Shown here: in pieces, positions 1 through 11,305 of the stretch | How the letters are laid out: each line of letters starts with the position of its first letter | Position numbering within the stretch: position 1 is the stretch's first letter | Assembly: GCA_000149265.1 (NCBI GenBank) | Contig: CH003046.1 | Span: 1,503,992 to 1,567,991, forward strand | Direction of reading: 5' to 3' | Length of the DNA: 64,000 nt | From: Ciona savignyi | Taxonomy: Eukaryota > Chordata > Ascidiacea > Phlebobranchia > Cionidae | Translations under genes and position numbers: made by a program | The notes under the pieces: generated by a model | What the model saw: the letters and a program-made list of their open reading frames with translations, nothing else | The model's database searches: none | Told to the model about the DNA's origin: nothing

Positions 1-382
1 TTATAGTTTTTGCGTAGTTCTATTTGTATAGTTTTATTTGGCTTAATTGACCTTTTTCGTAACCGTTTTTTGGTTATGGCCAAGGTATTAAAACACAAAT
101 CATTATTATCATTTGGCACAAAACCAAATTTTAGGGCTTCATGAAAGATCAAAATATATGTAAAACTAGGCAGCATTATAAATACCTTGCGATAAGCTGG
201 TTTTGGCCGGTCAACAGTTTGAAGTTTAAAATCTTGGTAAAACCTGTCACATTTTTCCACGCCTTTTCTAGTGTTTGTTGAATGGTCATCTTTTGGTTCT
301 GCCAATTTGTGTTGCCATCATAAGCCGAAACAAGCTGATCCACCATTGTTCGATCTGTTGTGTTAAAAATACACGGTTATTT

Positions 383-665
383 AGGATAGGATAGGATATT
401 CATCTTTATCCCCGTGATCGGGAAAACCAAGGGGGTTAACACACGGGCAATCGTCAGATCACCTCGCGCCAATCGTCGGGTTACCGGAGCTATTGCAGTG
501 TGTTGTATATGATAGACACGTTCCTTCAATTTGGTAGAACCCATTAATCCGCTGGGTTTAGGCAATGTCCATAAAGTGCTTTGCCACAGCCGACACACAG
601 CCGACTAGCTAGCGACCTTTCGATTGAAAGCCGTCGCACTTAACCGTTAGACCAACGGGCTGGAC
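383..665 (-). mobile_element. SINE-A copy (tRNA-derived retroposon)
   Basis: This is a copy of a roughly 290-bp repeat that recurs at 10176, 10978, 12003, 20931, 33001 and 63037. Its plus-strand left end is the GGATAGGATA tail, so the element reads on the minus strand. The head, near 655, resembles a tRNA A box followed by TTAAGTGCG. Unlike its sisters it lacks about 17 bp around the B-box-like GGTTGCAGGTGCGAAAC, so this copy is probably transcriptionally dead. Short open frames here are repeat sequence, not genes. Confidence 0.85.
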
Positions 666-1189
666 GAATTTACAATTCTAAATGTCAAGCGGCCCGAAAC
701 TGAACCAGGGTCCAGGATAATTTTCAGGCCTTAATAAGATATTTTAATGTCAGTAAGGACAAAAACTGTGTCATGTATGAAAAAATATTGTCAACGACTA
801 AATGACGGAAATAAGCCTACGTAGCCAAACGTTTAGAGCACAAAAGTTGAATGACGTATAATTGCTGGAAAAAACGCGAACAATAGGCGTTACCATTGTG
901 GTATATGACGCGGGTGCGCTGCACTATACGCAAAGTTTTTCGAAGAAAGATGTCGTCCTTTCACTCTATCTCTAGCGAACACAGCACAATACGTAACACT
1001 GATACGTCAATCGCTTCGCAAGACACAATATATTCGATGACTACATACAATGTGTGATAGCAGTTTAACAAAACATTAGGATAAAATTGAAACTGCAAAC
1101 TCAATGCCACACGGGCAGTAAAGTCCAACTGTTAAATAATAACAAACGAATTAGTCATGAAACTAATTACTGTAGTGTACACTTTTTAC

Positions 1190-1430
1190 TTCTTGATCAG
1201 GGCCGGTTTTAGGCCGATTTGACCGATTAGATCAAATTGGGCCCCGCACCTTGAAGGGGCCCCGCGCTAGCGGGGGTCTTTCTGTATTACGAGGTTTAAA
1301 ATACTACTGAAACGTAAAATAAAAAGTGAAATAATATTCTTTCTCATAATATCAATTTGTTATGCATCGTAACTAAGTCAAATTTACATTTCTGTGTCTG
1401 CATGTTACGTCATAATGAATATGGTTGCGT

Positions 1431-1465
<35 letters not shown>

Positions 1466-1684
1466 TTCTGAAAGTAAAACAATACAGTATATCGTAAATA
1501 AGCATCCACATTACCTTTAATTTGTTTTATAGCAAGTATTAAATGTCTATTTTTGTAGTTTCTATGTACTGGTATGTATTTTATGATATATAAACACCCA
1601 TAAATTTTGCTATAAAGAGTAGGGGCCCCGCCATCACATTTCTAATTGGGCCCCGCGGTTCCTAGCACCGGGCCTGTTCTTGAT
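1190..1684. mobile_element. hAT-type MITE with 8-bp target-site duplication
   Basis: The element spans 1198-1676 (479 bp). The left end is CAGGGCCGGTTTTAGG and the right end, read inverted, is CAGGCCCGGTGCTAGG, giving imperfect terminal inverted repeats. It is flanked on both sides by the identical octamer TTCTTGAT (1190-1197 and 1677-1684). An 8-bp duplication and CAGGG-type ends are the hallmark of hAT transposons. Subterminal GGGCCCCGC blocks occur at both ends. There is no transposase frame, so it is non-autonomous. An (AT)n run lies inside at 1435-1462. Confidence 0.88.
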
Positions 1685-2094
1685 TATTAGCATCCTTCCG
1701 AAGTGACTACTACTGACTTACTCATCTCCGGGTGGTTAAAACGGTCGGGTTTGTTTTTGTAAATAAACCAGAAGAGTGAACTAGGTTCAAGCAATAAACT
1801 TAGACTTATTCTTTAACTATATTCAACTAAACGGTGGTGCCATAACGTTTATCTCGACTAAAGGAACATAAACTACCATTGGACAGTTTAACAGTTGGTG
1901 AATATGCAGATTTTTGTATGTACAGTTCTGCATATAGTGTCCACATTATAGCGATATTTTTGCTCTACCATCGAAGATTGCAATAAAGTGTTTTTGTTAA
2001 GTTTTGACAATTGTCCGATAACATCGTGCCTACAGTCAGTTTATCGAAACTGAATTTTTTTAACTTATAAATCATTAGATTTAGACAATTTAGC

Positions 2095-2283
2095 TTAATG
2101 CCATTCCGAAGAATACCGCCTTGGCAATGCTACTGGTGTAGCTGCTACAGGAATAGAAAAGGGTGAGTTAATTCGTTTCATCACATACTCACCACATGTT
2201 GTACTTCCAGAAGAACATGAACATTTCCCGCTACAGAATATCGAAAATAAAAATAAAGCTGCGAACAGCATCGGTCGGTGCAT
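2095..2283 (-). CDS. candidate small secreted peptide precursor
   Basis: A 62-codon frame opens at the ATG at 2283. I do not recognise it. Residues 5-17 are strongly hydrophobic (LFAALFLFSIFCSG) and fit a signal peptide. A short Cys cluster follows (KCSCSS, then TTC). After that come a KR pair and an RR pair bracketing a 17-residue segment rich in Pro, Ala and Ser, and a six-residue tail. Signal peptide plus dibasic sites is the layout of a neuropeptide or peptide-hormone precursor, but the bracketed segment lacks a Gly amidation donor. It could also be one exon of a larger gene or a chance frame. No clear acceptor or TATA element lies just upstream. Confidence 0.35.
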   Translation of the reverse strand: MHRPMLFAALFLFSIFCSGKCSCSSGSTTCGEYVMKRINSPFSIPVAATPVALPRRYSSEWH

Positions 2284-3247
2284 TGTACCCAATACGATGT
2301 TCGAATTATCCTTCCTCAGAATTATTGATAAATAATAACCTCACAAATTACAACCTAAATAAGCATTGATTTAAATTGAGCGGCTAAACAGTCACTATAC
2401 AACAAATAAGATGTAACCTGCATAAAAGTTAACACACACTGTTTTTTTATTATTACAAAAGCGCTATGATTTGCAAGCGTCTTCAAATTTCGAAGAAAAA
2501 CTACACAATAGTTGACGACATAACTTTACCTCGCTTAAAACACGTAAGCGGTTTAATGAAATAGATTTATTAGTAAACCTTAAATGTTCTTTGTTTCTAC
2601 GTTGGGAAAAGAATTGAAGCTAAAATATAGGTAAAAAATCTGTCCTTGTGGCGCTGTTAAATTACATATTTAATTTCTAACATCAGGATACAACAGCTTT
2701 TATCCGTTCTGTCTTTTTAAGCATTCGTTTTGAAAACTTTTTGACCAAACAAAATCGGTGATTCGTTTTTTTACATCTATTTTCCTGAGCCTGTAAAGAG
2801 TATTGAACTAAACAACGCCTTTCCTCCAACAATGGATGATGTTAATTAAGTATACCACACACACAAGCGAGGGGTCCACAGAGCAAGCTATAGATCACTT
2901 CCGTGAAATCGCAGAGAAGCGGTTAGAATTGCTTGAAATAGACGGACGCTACCTACAGTAACGGTTTTTACGTCATTAACTAACAAACAAAGCTATTTTC
3001 GATCACAGACCATTCGAGGCGTAGAAACTTTATAAACAAGTTAACATGAACTGGACTATCTATCAACAACCAGTCTATCATATTCAAAGCCCACAAAATC
3101 CACACAGGTAAAAGCTGGCATTCTGTTGCTAGTTGTAGAAGCTGCAACAACGTATCAAACGATAGTATTGTGTGGGTGGGTGTTGTGCCCTGCTCTCGTT
3201 AGCTGGATAAAAACCGGATCCCACGTTAAAATAAAAGCTAGTACTCG

Positions 3248-3311
3248 ATGACGACACAATTGTATATCATCATTCTTGGTCTATTGTGTATAGTAGAGGC
3301 AATGCAAAACT
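3248..3311 (+). CDS. candidate first exon encoding a signal peptide
   Basis: An ATG at 3248 opens a frame starting MTTQLYIIILGLLCIVEA, a textbook signal peptide (polar start, hydrophobic core, small residue at the end). After 64 nt it meets a consensus donor, GTGAGTAA, at 3312 in phase 1. An AT-rich TATA-like stretch (GGATAAAAACC, about 3205) lies some 40 bp upstream. I could not identify the following exon, so the product is unknown. The exon lies just beyond the 3' end of BCKDHA on the opposite strand. Confidence 0.35.
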
Positions 3312-3580
3312 GTGAGTAAAGGTAAAGAATTGATCAAGTATTGTAGAAAAACGGCAATAAAATAAAACGAAGCAAAATAAGAGTCATCACACGAAGTTTA
3401 TAAACAGTGATTGTCTAATGACAAAGAGTAATTATTCTGGTCCATTCAATGATTATTACACCGTCTTCTACTATAAATAGCCTTACACATTAACCATGGT
3501 GGCTACACATCTACACACCATTTTAAAAGCGTCATATGGGGATATTTATATTAATCTGAAGCAATAGAAGACGCCACAGC

Positions 3581-3652
3581 GGTAGTTAACGTCATAACAT
3601 TAGCTGACGTCATAACGGTAGCTGACGTCACAACGGTGGCTGACGTCACAAT
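3581..3652. repeat. 18-bp tandem repeat, 4 units, carrying CRE-like TGACGTCA
   Basis: Four consecutive 18-bp units start at 3581, 3599, 3617 and 3635. The last two contain the perfect palindrome TGACGTCA, the second contains TGACGTCAT and the first the variant TAACGTCAT. The array overlaps the last codons and stop (TGA at 3648-3646, minus strand) of BCKDHA and continues into its 3' flank. Confidence 0.9.
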
Positions 3653-6600
3653 GGTTCATGGCGTTTGAGTGGGTAGTGCTGTTTGTGGGCGGTGATGTGT
3701 TCGCGCATTTGTTGTTGCTGTCGTTGCAAGTGCGGTGGCATTTCGTCGTAGACATCGGTGAACACCACGGAAGGCGACGGCTTTAAACGCTTCTCTGCGG
3801 CCGCGAACGCTTCGATTACCTGCAACGGGTAAACAATGTGAAGACGGGGGGATGGGAAGGTTTAAACATGATCTATTCCAGCGCTTGGTATAACGGATAA
3901 GTCTCAGCTCAAAACTTGATAGGTGGCTAATTCGATCTTAACCGTGGTCACATTCTGCGCGGTTGTGTTTTTTTGCACTGCCCTCAATGGATGATGCCTT
4001 TATTACATTTAACAGCAATTATAAAATATATCTCGCGATGCAATAGCTTTGGGAATGGACTGTTGACATGAGGTAACCTGGCGTGTGTGATTATGAAGTT
4101 CGGTTTACTGATCGGATTTCGCTCATTTAGAAAGAAGAAATGACGTCAACACACATTTTAAATTCACGCAGAAGAATTGCTCGCAATATTGTTAAATCGC
4201 TTAAATAAATAATCAAGTGTTGCCCATGTCTAGTCATACAAAAGCAGAAAAACTTGCGTACATCGTTTTTAACATGGGTTAAAAAGTTTATCGTTTAGTT
4301 GGCCAGATTGTAACAGAATCATTCTTGATAACATAATGACCAAGGGCTGTCTATCAACCAGTTATAGCATGTCCTCATCTTGACAGTAGAGACAGATGAG
4401 AATATACGAAGCAGTCGTTGTTTAATTACCACGGATTTGGAGTCATTCGGTGGCATGCCCAACAGGTCATGAAGTCTTGGTTCGGGCAAGAAACAACGTT
4501 AAACCATTTTGTTGGATTTGAAACTTAGTTATGAATAGGAAATTTGAGTTTCTGATGACAACATACGGCCTTTAGGTGGAATTGCATTTTAATTTGTTTT
4601 TGACTCTAGTTCATGCTACAAGTTACTTCTTGTTAAGCTTTTAGTAATGGTGGCGCTTTACTTGGATCGTCTTCGTGGCTTTTAATTATTAAATTTTTAT
4701 ATAATCGGTCTAATTTTATTGCACTTCGCTTACGTTTTAACGGTTACATCCGTTATAATTAACAATTTTATACATTTTTAATGACGTGTTTTAACTAATG
4801 TTCGTTTTGCCGTTTTTTGCTGATACTGTGTTACGTTTTATCTACTTGGTGTGTACTTGGGTAAAAAAATAATAGAGTAAACTTCTCTGCGATAATCAAT
4901 TTTATTAATTTTTATTTAAAATAAATTTGTTTAAGTTTTTCTTAATGTTCAATTAGTTTTGCTTAACGTTTAAAAGTCACGTCACTACCCCGTTCGTTAC
5001 ACTGTGTGTATTTACCAAAGTGTTTTAACTCTTCTAGTTTTACCGTTTTATCCTGCCTGGCTGCCTCGTCTTTTTAATAACGGTGGTGTTTCTTATTTAT
5101 GTAACAAAGAGGGGAAAAGGAAGTAAACACAACTTTAAACAAGAGTGTACAATTTCATAAAAATTGTGGAAAAATTTAAACAAGCTAACTGCACGAGTCT
5201 AATGAATAATAATCAAATGAATGCGTTTTATCACACAAATCAATACCCAGTAAACCGGTGATGATTGTGTTTTATTTGCTGCATATACCTTCCTTAAATT
5301 CCTGGTTTTTCTCATCGTACGAGTTATGTTTTGCAGCACAAACCTTAAGTTTGGCAAAACCGATTTTCATAAAAAAAAGATAACCATTGATTCGGTAGGT
5401 AAAAGAAACGTGCATTCTGAATTCGTTGTTAGAGTTGTGTATCACTTACGATTAAAACTGTTCTATAGCCAGTTGGTTTTGTCTTCAGGCAAGTCACTAA
5501 GAAGACATTTACATGAATGGTGGTTTTTGGATTTAGGGTTATCATTGGAATACTAGTTAGGAAAATCAGCACTAGAGAAAATATACATTAATATACGGTT
5601 ATCAACAGATCATTAAGATTAAAAGCTCTGTGTAAGAGGGAAAACCATAACAATGAGTCCTCTTTTTAATCGAAGTCATCATAAATATAAACGCAAATAA
5701 ACCCAATGACATGGTATTATCACTGTCATCTTCATACGAATATAGAAATGTATATTCACCTGCTTTTTGCAATCAGCTTTCAAAGCAGTTTCCTCTTCCT
5801 CAGTCCAGCACTTCCGCTCGTTCATCAAGTAAGAGGTGAACCTTGCAATCGGGTTGTCGGTTTTCCAATGTTCAAGCTCGCCATCCGGTCGGTAAGTTGA
5901 ACTGTCGTCACTTGTGCTGTGGTCCCCAACTCTGTGGAAATAGGGGTTCCGGATAATTCTATTGCAATTAGGAGCGAAATATTCCAATTTTCAAGTCTAC
6001 TTTGGACTACAACAGTCTCTTTTACAAAACAGTTATTAATTAAGCAAGAAGTGGTGAAAATGGTGTGGTAAAGACATTAACGCTTTCATTACACAAAAGT
6101 TACAACAAGACAATTTCTAATATTAACCAAACATCAATATCTATTTCTAAATAAACTATGAGTCGTTGTACAAAGCCACAAACTTGGCATTATGCCCTAT
6201 GTTGCCGTGAATAGTAATGAAGTCCAATAGAAAAAGCATTCAACACCTGTATGTCATAGCCTCAATGAGGACGGGCCTGCTTTCATCCAGGGCTATTTGC
6301 CTTGCTTTCCTTGTTGCATTATACACGGCCAAGATATCATTTCCATCCACTCTTATTGTGATCATTCCATACCCAGACCCACGCGCTGCTATCCCATCAC
6401 CTCTGTACTGTTCATGAACGGGCGTGGATATAGCATAGCCATTGTTGCGGCTGTAAAAAAACAATTCAATTTAACCTTGTGTTACTTAAGACTTGGCCTC
6501 TGAGTACAAAGCACACAAGTGTACATGGGAAGCCACTTAACAGGTGTTGCCTCAAAATACATAATTTAAATGAATTGTCCAATAATATAACTTATCTAAT

Positions 6601-9600
6601 GTGATGAACACACCTCTGGCTCTAGCAACCTGATTTAGGTAGTGGGCAGGAGGTAGCCTGGTGGTTTTAAGCTCTGTTATTTAAGCTAATGTCGATGTTC
6701 CACACATGTGGATGAACATATTTCTCCTAAGATAATGAGTATAGATATCCAATTCTATTAGGCATATATGCAAAAGCAACCCATTGTTGGGCAAGAGGTA
6801 ATCGAAATCTAATTATTGCCTGATGATAAGAGCCCTGCTTTTTCATATTCATCTACATAGAGTTGAATACAGTTTAATAAATATATCCTATAGTTTTTTT
6901 TATTTTAAGAATATTATAAATATAAACATGCAGGGTATAAGTTAAAATGATAAGTTACTTCAATCATCATCAGGAAAAACAATATGATATTGTTACAAGA
7001 TCTACTATGTAACACAATGTAGAAGCTTAAAGCTATCTCGCATACAAAGTGAACTAACCAGAAGAATATGCATGGGGCATCCAGAGTGGCAGCAAAGTTA
7101 AATGCTGCATGAGCGTCACCTTCAGATGCAGCCCCATCACCAAAGTAGCAGATGACGCAGGAATCTGGCTTGGTACGCTTCATCGCATACGCTGCTCCTG
7201 CCGCCTGTAAACGAGGGTCAATTAACATGATGAAAAAAGTATTAAAACAATATTAGAAAATTATTTGTGATCCATACCATTTTTTAAGCAAAGTTTTTTT
7301 TGCATGTCAGATGCCATAGTCCCATTAAGTAAAAATGTTGTTAATCATTATCACATGAATGCATCTATAAGTACAGTTGATGGTGTGCAAAAAAAATATA
7401 CAATTTAATATTTATTGGTAAAATAAGACTTGCGTTAGGCCAAGTCATTGAAAATGCAACTCTAGTCAAGTCAATCAAATCATTGTAAATACAACTAGAT
7501 TCACGCCAAGTCTTTGTACAGTGAGGTCATAGACTAAGACATTCGTAAGCAAAAAACTTTCTCAACAACTTTTCAAGAAACAGACAAACATCAACTGACT
7601 TGTGGCATCTGGGTAGCCAATGGAGAACTAATTGTTACGAAGTTCAGGTCTTTGGAGCCATAATGGACTGGCATTTGTTTACCAGAAGCCGGGTCATTGA
7701 TATTCGCGTAACATTGGTCCATGAACTGGTCCAGACGAAAACCTCTCCACATCAAAACTCCTGCATTTATCAATAATGTCAGAAAACTGTAACATATATT
7801 ACATAACATCACTGTGCCATTACAATGTGCTGTAACATCAATGTGGCATTACAAGTGTTTGCAAAATAATTTACTGATAAAAAGTAGAGTTTCCGGTAGC
7901 TTAGATTAGTCCAACGCCTTTTAGTCGATCAGATGATGAATTGAAACCAGCCGCTGGTTTTGTTGGTTGTGTTCTTAAGCAGGATACTCAAAGAATGTTG
8001 CTTAAGCTTAGTGGATTAATGGGTTGATTTAAAACAGTAGAAATGTCTCATGTACAACACAATGCAATAAGCCGGGACACCGGATGGTGAGTCTTAGAAA
8101 AGTCGGACGATTAGCTGGTGATAACAACCCCACAAGCTAAACATGAATATTCAATATCCCAACCCAATACCTGCTTCTCTGTATTGAGCAAACACGAGGT
8201 CGGTGTCGCTGAGGGCAGCAGCACTACCAACATGTGAACCTTCCTCTCCGAAGTTGGTCATATAAAATGAGATCCGACCCTGTCGCTGTGCATCGTACAT
8301 GATCCCATCCATGATATTCAACATTTTCATGTCCCGGTACATCTTACGTAAGGTCTCATCGCTCAGCTGAAAAAAATTTAGTTAATAAACTACTGATTTT
8401 TAATAGGGGGATTATTGTCTAATTAAAAAAGGAAATTGGGAGAAAAAACAGCAAAACAACATTAGCTTATTTTTTCCAACAGCAGTAGCAGTAACCAAAT
8501 AAACAGAAAATCTAGCCAGAAACAAGGAACAACTTACTTTAGGATCCTGGGATTCATCCATGATTTTCCCCTCATTGTCAAAGACTCTGTAAACCGGGAT
8601 GGTCTTTTCCAGTTTCGGTTCAAGGAATTCAAGTTTGGTAACAAAGTTTGAAGGTGAAATGAGAGTGGTGCGAGCTGCAGCATCTGAGGACTAAAAGACC
8701 AGGTCAAAGGCAGCTCATTGTAACTGTAGCCTAATGATTTGTATGTATATGTACAGAACCTGACACATTGACACAGAAAAGTCGCAACCTCTATACATTA
8801 AAATTAGATACATGTATCCTTGCTTGTGGAAAACTACATTGTAGCAATGATAAACATTTATTGCTATTACATGTTAGTCACTGTCATTCATTTCTTCATT
8901 TCTCAATTGTCCGACAGATTAGTCTAGTGGTTCCAAAATAGTGTTACCCATGCATCAACACCTTATCATTGTAAACGTCAAACTACTACCATTTAATTTA
9001 ATAAACCATTGGTTTCAGTAAAAATGTTAAGATTAAGCACAGTACCATATTCACATTGTCTATTTAATTACAATAGTCAACAAGCCATGTTTAGTTTCAT
9101 TGCTTTAACTAGTTCCTCCGTTAAAAATTAATGCATAGTGGGTTAGTGGCGGATTACATATTAAATATTTAGATTTTTTCCTTAAGAACTAATCACACAG
9201 GTAAATGTCAGACCACCTCGCAAATGTGTAGGGAAGAGTTCTCATACAGGTAACCGTTAGATTATCATTAATTTCCTTATTACAACACAATAATCCTCTG
9301 GGTTCAGATTATGTCTGCTTGATGCTTTGCCCAATGCCGTAACTAAAATATTAGCGCCCACTTTCACGTTTATTATTTGCATGGCATTCATAGAATAACA
9401 AATTGTTATCATTCAAGACTAATTGGTGTGCAAGTATAGGCAACACCGAAGAAGGGGAATAGGAAATGAGAGAAACTGCTCCCTAAAAAGTTGAGAAAGT
9501 ATTTAATACAGAGTAAATACCTTGGCAGCAAACACAGAACGAATCCATGTTTGTTTACTTTTGAACAGTAAACGAATTTGTAAATATGGCCTTCCAAGCT

Positions 9601-9616
9601 TTACAATATGAGACAT
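3646..9616 (-). CDS. BCKDHA: 2-oxoisovalerate dehydrogenase E1 subunit alpha (BCKDHA)
   Basis: This is the E1 alpha subunit of the mitochondrial branched-chain keto acid dehydrogenase. With E1 beta it performs thiamine-diphosphate-dependent decarboxylation of keto acids from Leu, Ile and Val. Eight exons on the minus strand (9616-9521, 8690-8538, 8366-8171, 7760-7600, 7204-7059, 6450-6247, 5931-5760, 3819-3646) join in frame to 433 residues, close to the human length of 445. Residues 1-32 are Arg/Lys/hydrophobic with no acid, fitting a matrix transit peptide. Core motifs are [20 protein letters not shown], the thiamine-diphosphate motif from GDG at 224-226 to NN at 253-254, and RGDGIAARG. The phosphorylation loop [13 protein letters not shown] lies near 321-333. 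The first kinase-site Ser is kept; the position of the second human site is Pro. All introns are GT-AG with consistent phases. A SINE-A relic lies in the intron at 7990-8135. Identity is very secure. Confidence 0.97.
3820..5759 (-). other. last intron of BCKDHA, no gene seen
   Basis: This 1.9-kb intron separates the phosphorylation-loop exon from the C-terminal exon. It is AT-rich. A 76-codon plus-strand frame at 5326-5556 shows no motif, splice support or coding character. Part of it (4740-4835) resembles 11770-11880, a dispersed repeat. Confidence 0.7.
4740..4835 (+). repeat. dispersed repeat, copy 1 (unknown family)
   Basis: The stretch containing AATGACGTGTTTTAAC, then TGTTCGTTT and GCCGT, aligns with 11770-11880 in the same orientation, including an upstream block ACATCCGTTATAATTA versus ACGTCCGCTATAGTTA. 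No ends or coding frame were found. Confidence 0.5.
7990..8135 (+). mobile_element. degenerate SINE-A fragment in BCKDHA intron
   Basis: Diverged but collinear matches to the SINE-A body are present: GGATTAATGGGTT, then ACAACACAATGCAATA, a weakened CCGGGACACCGGATGG, then GACGATT and ACCCC. The head and tail are lost. It is old compared with the crisp copies. Confidence 0.6.
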
Positions 9617-9650
9617 AATTGCAATTCTTATTAAGATGACACCTGTAGAA
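9617..9650 (-). promoter_or_regulatory. splice acceptor 26 nt before the BCKDHA start
   Basis: On the minus strand the sequence TATAATTTCTACAG ends at 9643, leaving a 26-nt leader before the ATG at 9616. No obvious upstream cis-donor exon was found. In tunicates such an acceptor close to the start codon typically receives the spliced leader in trans. A conventional 5' UTR intron remains possible. Confidence 0.5.
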
Positions 9651-10004
9651 ATTATAGGATAAATAGTGGTACAAGTAAAGTGTAAAACCTATGCTCACTG
9701 CACAACACAAACTATCACAGTTTCAGATTAATAACGACATGTCACAAACGATTAAGGGGAAAATATTTTAAAGTTTTTGTGTTGTGGTTAAACAAAACAC
9801 GCCAGTTTATGAACTGGAGCTAGACGTTTTACTCATCTATGCTGCTACACAAAGTAAATTACATCTCTACGGCAAGTTATTTCAGCGGCTTAGCTGCTGC
9901 AGAGGTAACCTGATCTCGGGTAAGCAATTTAACCCGAGTAGTGGAGGTATTATGTGCAATCGTGAATAGATACAGAATACGATGGGATGGTTGAATTTTT
10001 TTAG

Positions 10005-10150
10005 TGGGTTGCGGCCAAATAAATTGGTAGGTTAGTGCACAGCCTTTCAACTAAAAATTGTAGGATCGAAACTTATGACTGGATAGTTTGTGTACTCTTA
10101 AGTAACACACTTAGCGGACACTTAAACCTAGGATATTACTGGATTGAAGT
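10005..10150 (+). mobile_element. degenerate SINE-A head
   Basis: The order of motifs follows SINE-A: GGTTAGTGCACAGCCTTTCAA, GGATCGAAACTT, GTAACACACTTAGCGGACA, then TACTGGATTGAA. It abuts, head-on, the cleaner minus-strand copy at 10176-10445. Confidence 0.5.
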
Positions 10151-10175
10151 AAGCAGCAGCAACGCCCCAAATAGG

Positions 10176-10445
10176 AGGATAGGATAGGGATAGGATATTC
10201 ATGTTTATCCCCGTGAATAGGAAAACCTAGGGGGTTATCACACGGGCAATCGTCAGATCACCTCGCGCCCATCGTCGGGTTACCGGAGCTATTGCAGTGT
10301 GTTGTATATGATAGACACGTTCCTTCAATTTGGTAGAACCCATTAATCCGCTGGGTTCAGGCAATGTCCGTAAAGTACCTTGCCCAAAGACACAACCGTC
10401 TACCTAGCGACCAGTTTCGCACCTGCAACCTTTCGATTGAAAGGA
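10176..10445 (-). mobile_element. SINE-A copy, 5'-truncated
   Basis: A clean SINE-A body is present with the GGATAGGATAGG tail on the left and CACCTGCAACCTTTCGATTG (inverted B-box region) on the right. The A-box head is missing, typical of 5' truncation during reverse transcription. Confidence 0.88.
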
Positions 10446-10977
10446 TATATACATACAACACACTAAAATAGCTGCGAAAACTGGTCTGTTGTCAGACGGT
10501 AACCGTGGATAAATACTTTAGTGTGATTGTTTTACACGCCAAGATATAAAATACACATCCCAAATAGCACCTTTGTGTACGACACGTTATGCCGCAGAAA
10601 TAAATAGTTTGCGTCACCCTGGAAAATTCACAACAATGTAGAAAGGAAGTTTTATACCACAATAACAAATGAACTCAGGCATTAAATGATATAATTTACG
10701 CGGAATTTTCAATAAAATTTACGCTAACTTTTAATTGGTACCAGCACTCTAAGAACCGGATAACAATGGGCCAAAGTAGTGCAACACGCAGCCCAGCTGA
10801 ATAACCTAATGCAAATTGACCCCTATGGTGCTGCTGCCGGCTATAACCACTTTCTTTGTCAGCAGGAACAGCAAAAGTACAATGATGTAGCTGACCAGTT
10901 AGTTCACAAGTTGGTGCGTCGGATGGACAGCCATTTGTATCATCGGTACATTCGCTAGGTGGTAGGTTGTGTACATT

Positions 10978-11272
10978 CGTCCGGGCGGTTAGTCTTGCGG
11001 TTAAGTGCGTCGCCTTTCAATCGAAAGGTTGCAGTTGCGAAACTGGTCGCTAGCTAGTCGCTAGTGTCTTTGGGCAAGGCACTTTACGGACATTGCCGGA
11101 ACCCATCAGATTAATGGGTTCTACCAAATTGCAGGAACGTCTCTATCATATACAACACACTGAAATAGCTCCGGTAACCCGACGATGGACGCGAGGTGAT
11201 CTGACGATCACCTGTGTGTTAACCCCCTAGGTTTTCCCATACACGGGGATAAACATGAATATTCTATCCTAT
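10978..11272 (+). mobile_element. SINE-A copy, near full length
   Basis: It reads GCGGTTAAGTGCGTCGCC (A-box side), GTTGCAGTTGCGAAACTGG (B-box side), the hairpin-forming TTTGGGCAAGGCACTTTACGG, ACCCGACGATGG, then a short TATCCTA tail. It is followed directly by a SINE-B copy. Confidence 0.88.
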
Positions 11273-11305
11273 GAGTAAGGCGCTTAAGGGACGTTAATTT
11301 AACAC

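Noticed and set aside
377..598. 73-codon minus frame
   Set aside because: Entirely inside a SINE-A copy. The same peptide fragments recur in frames at 12079 and 32955 because the repeat recurs.
5326..5556. 76-codon plus frame in the BCKDHA intron
   Set aside because: AT-driven composition, no motif, no promoter or donor.
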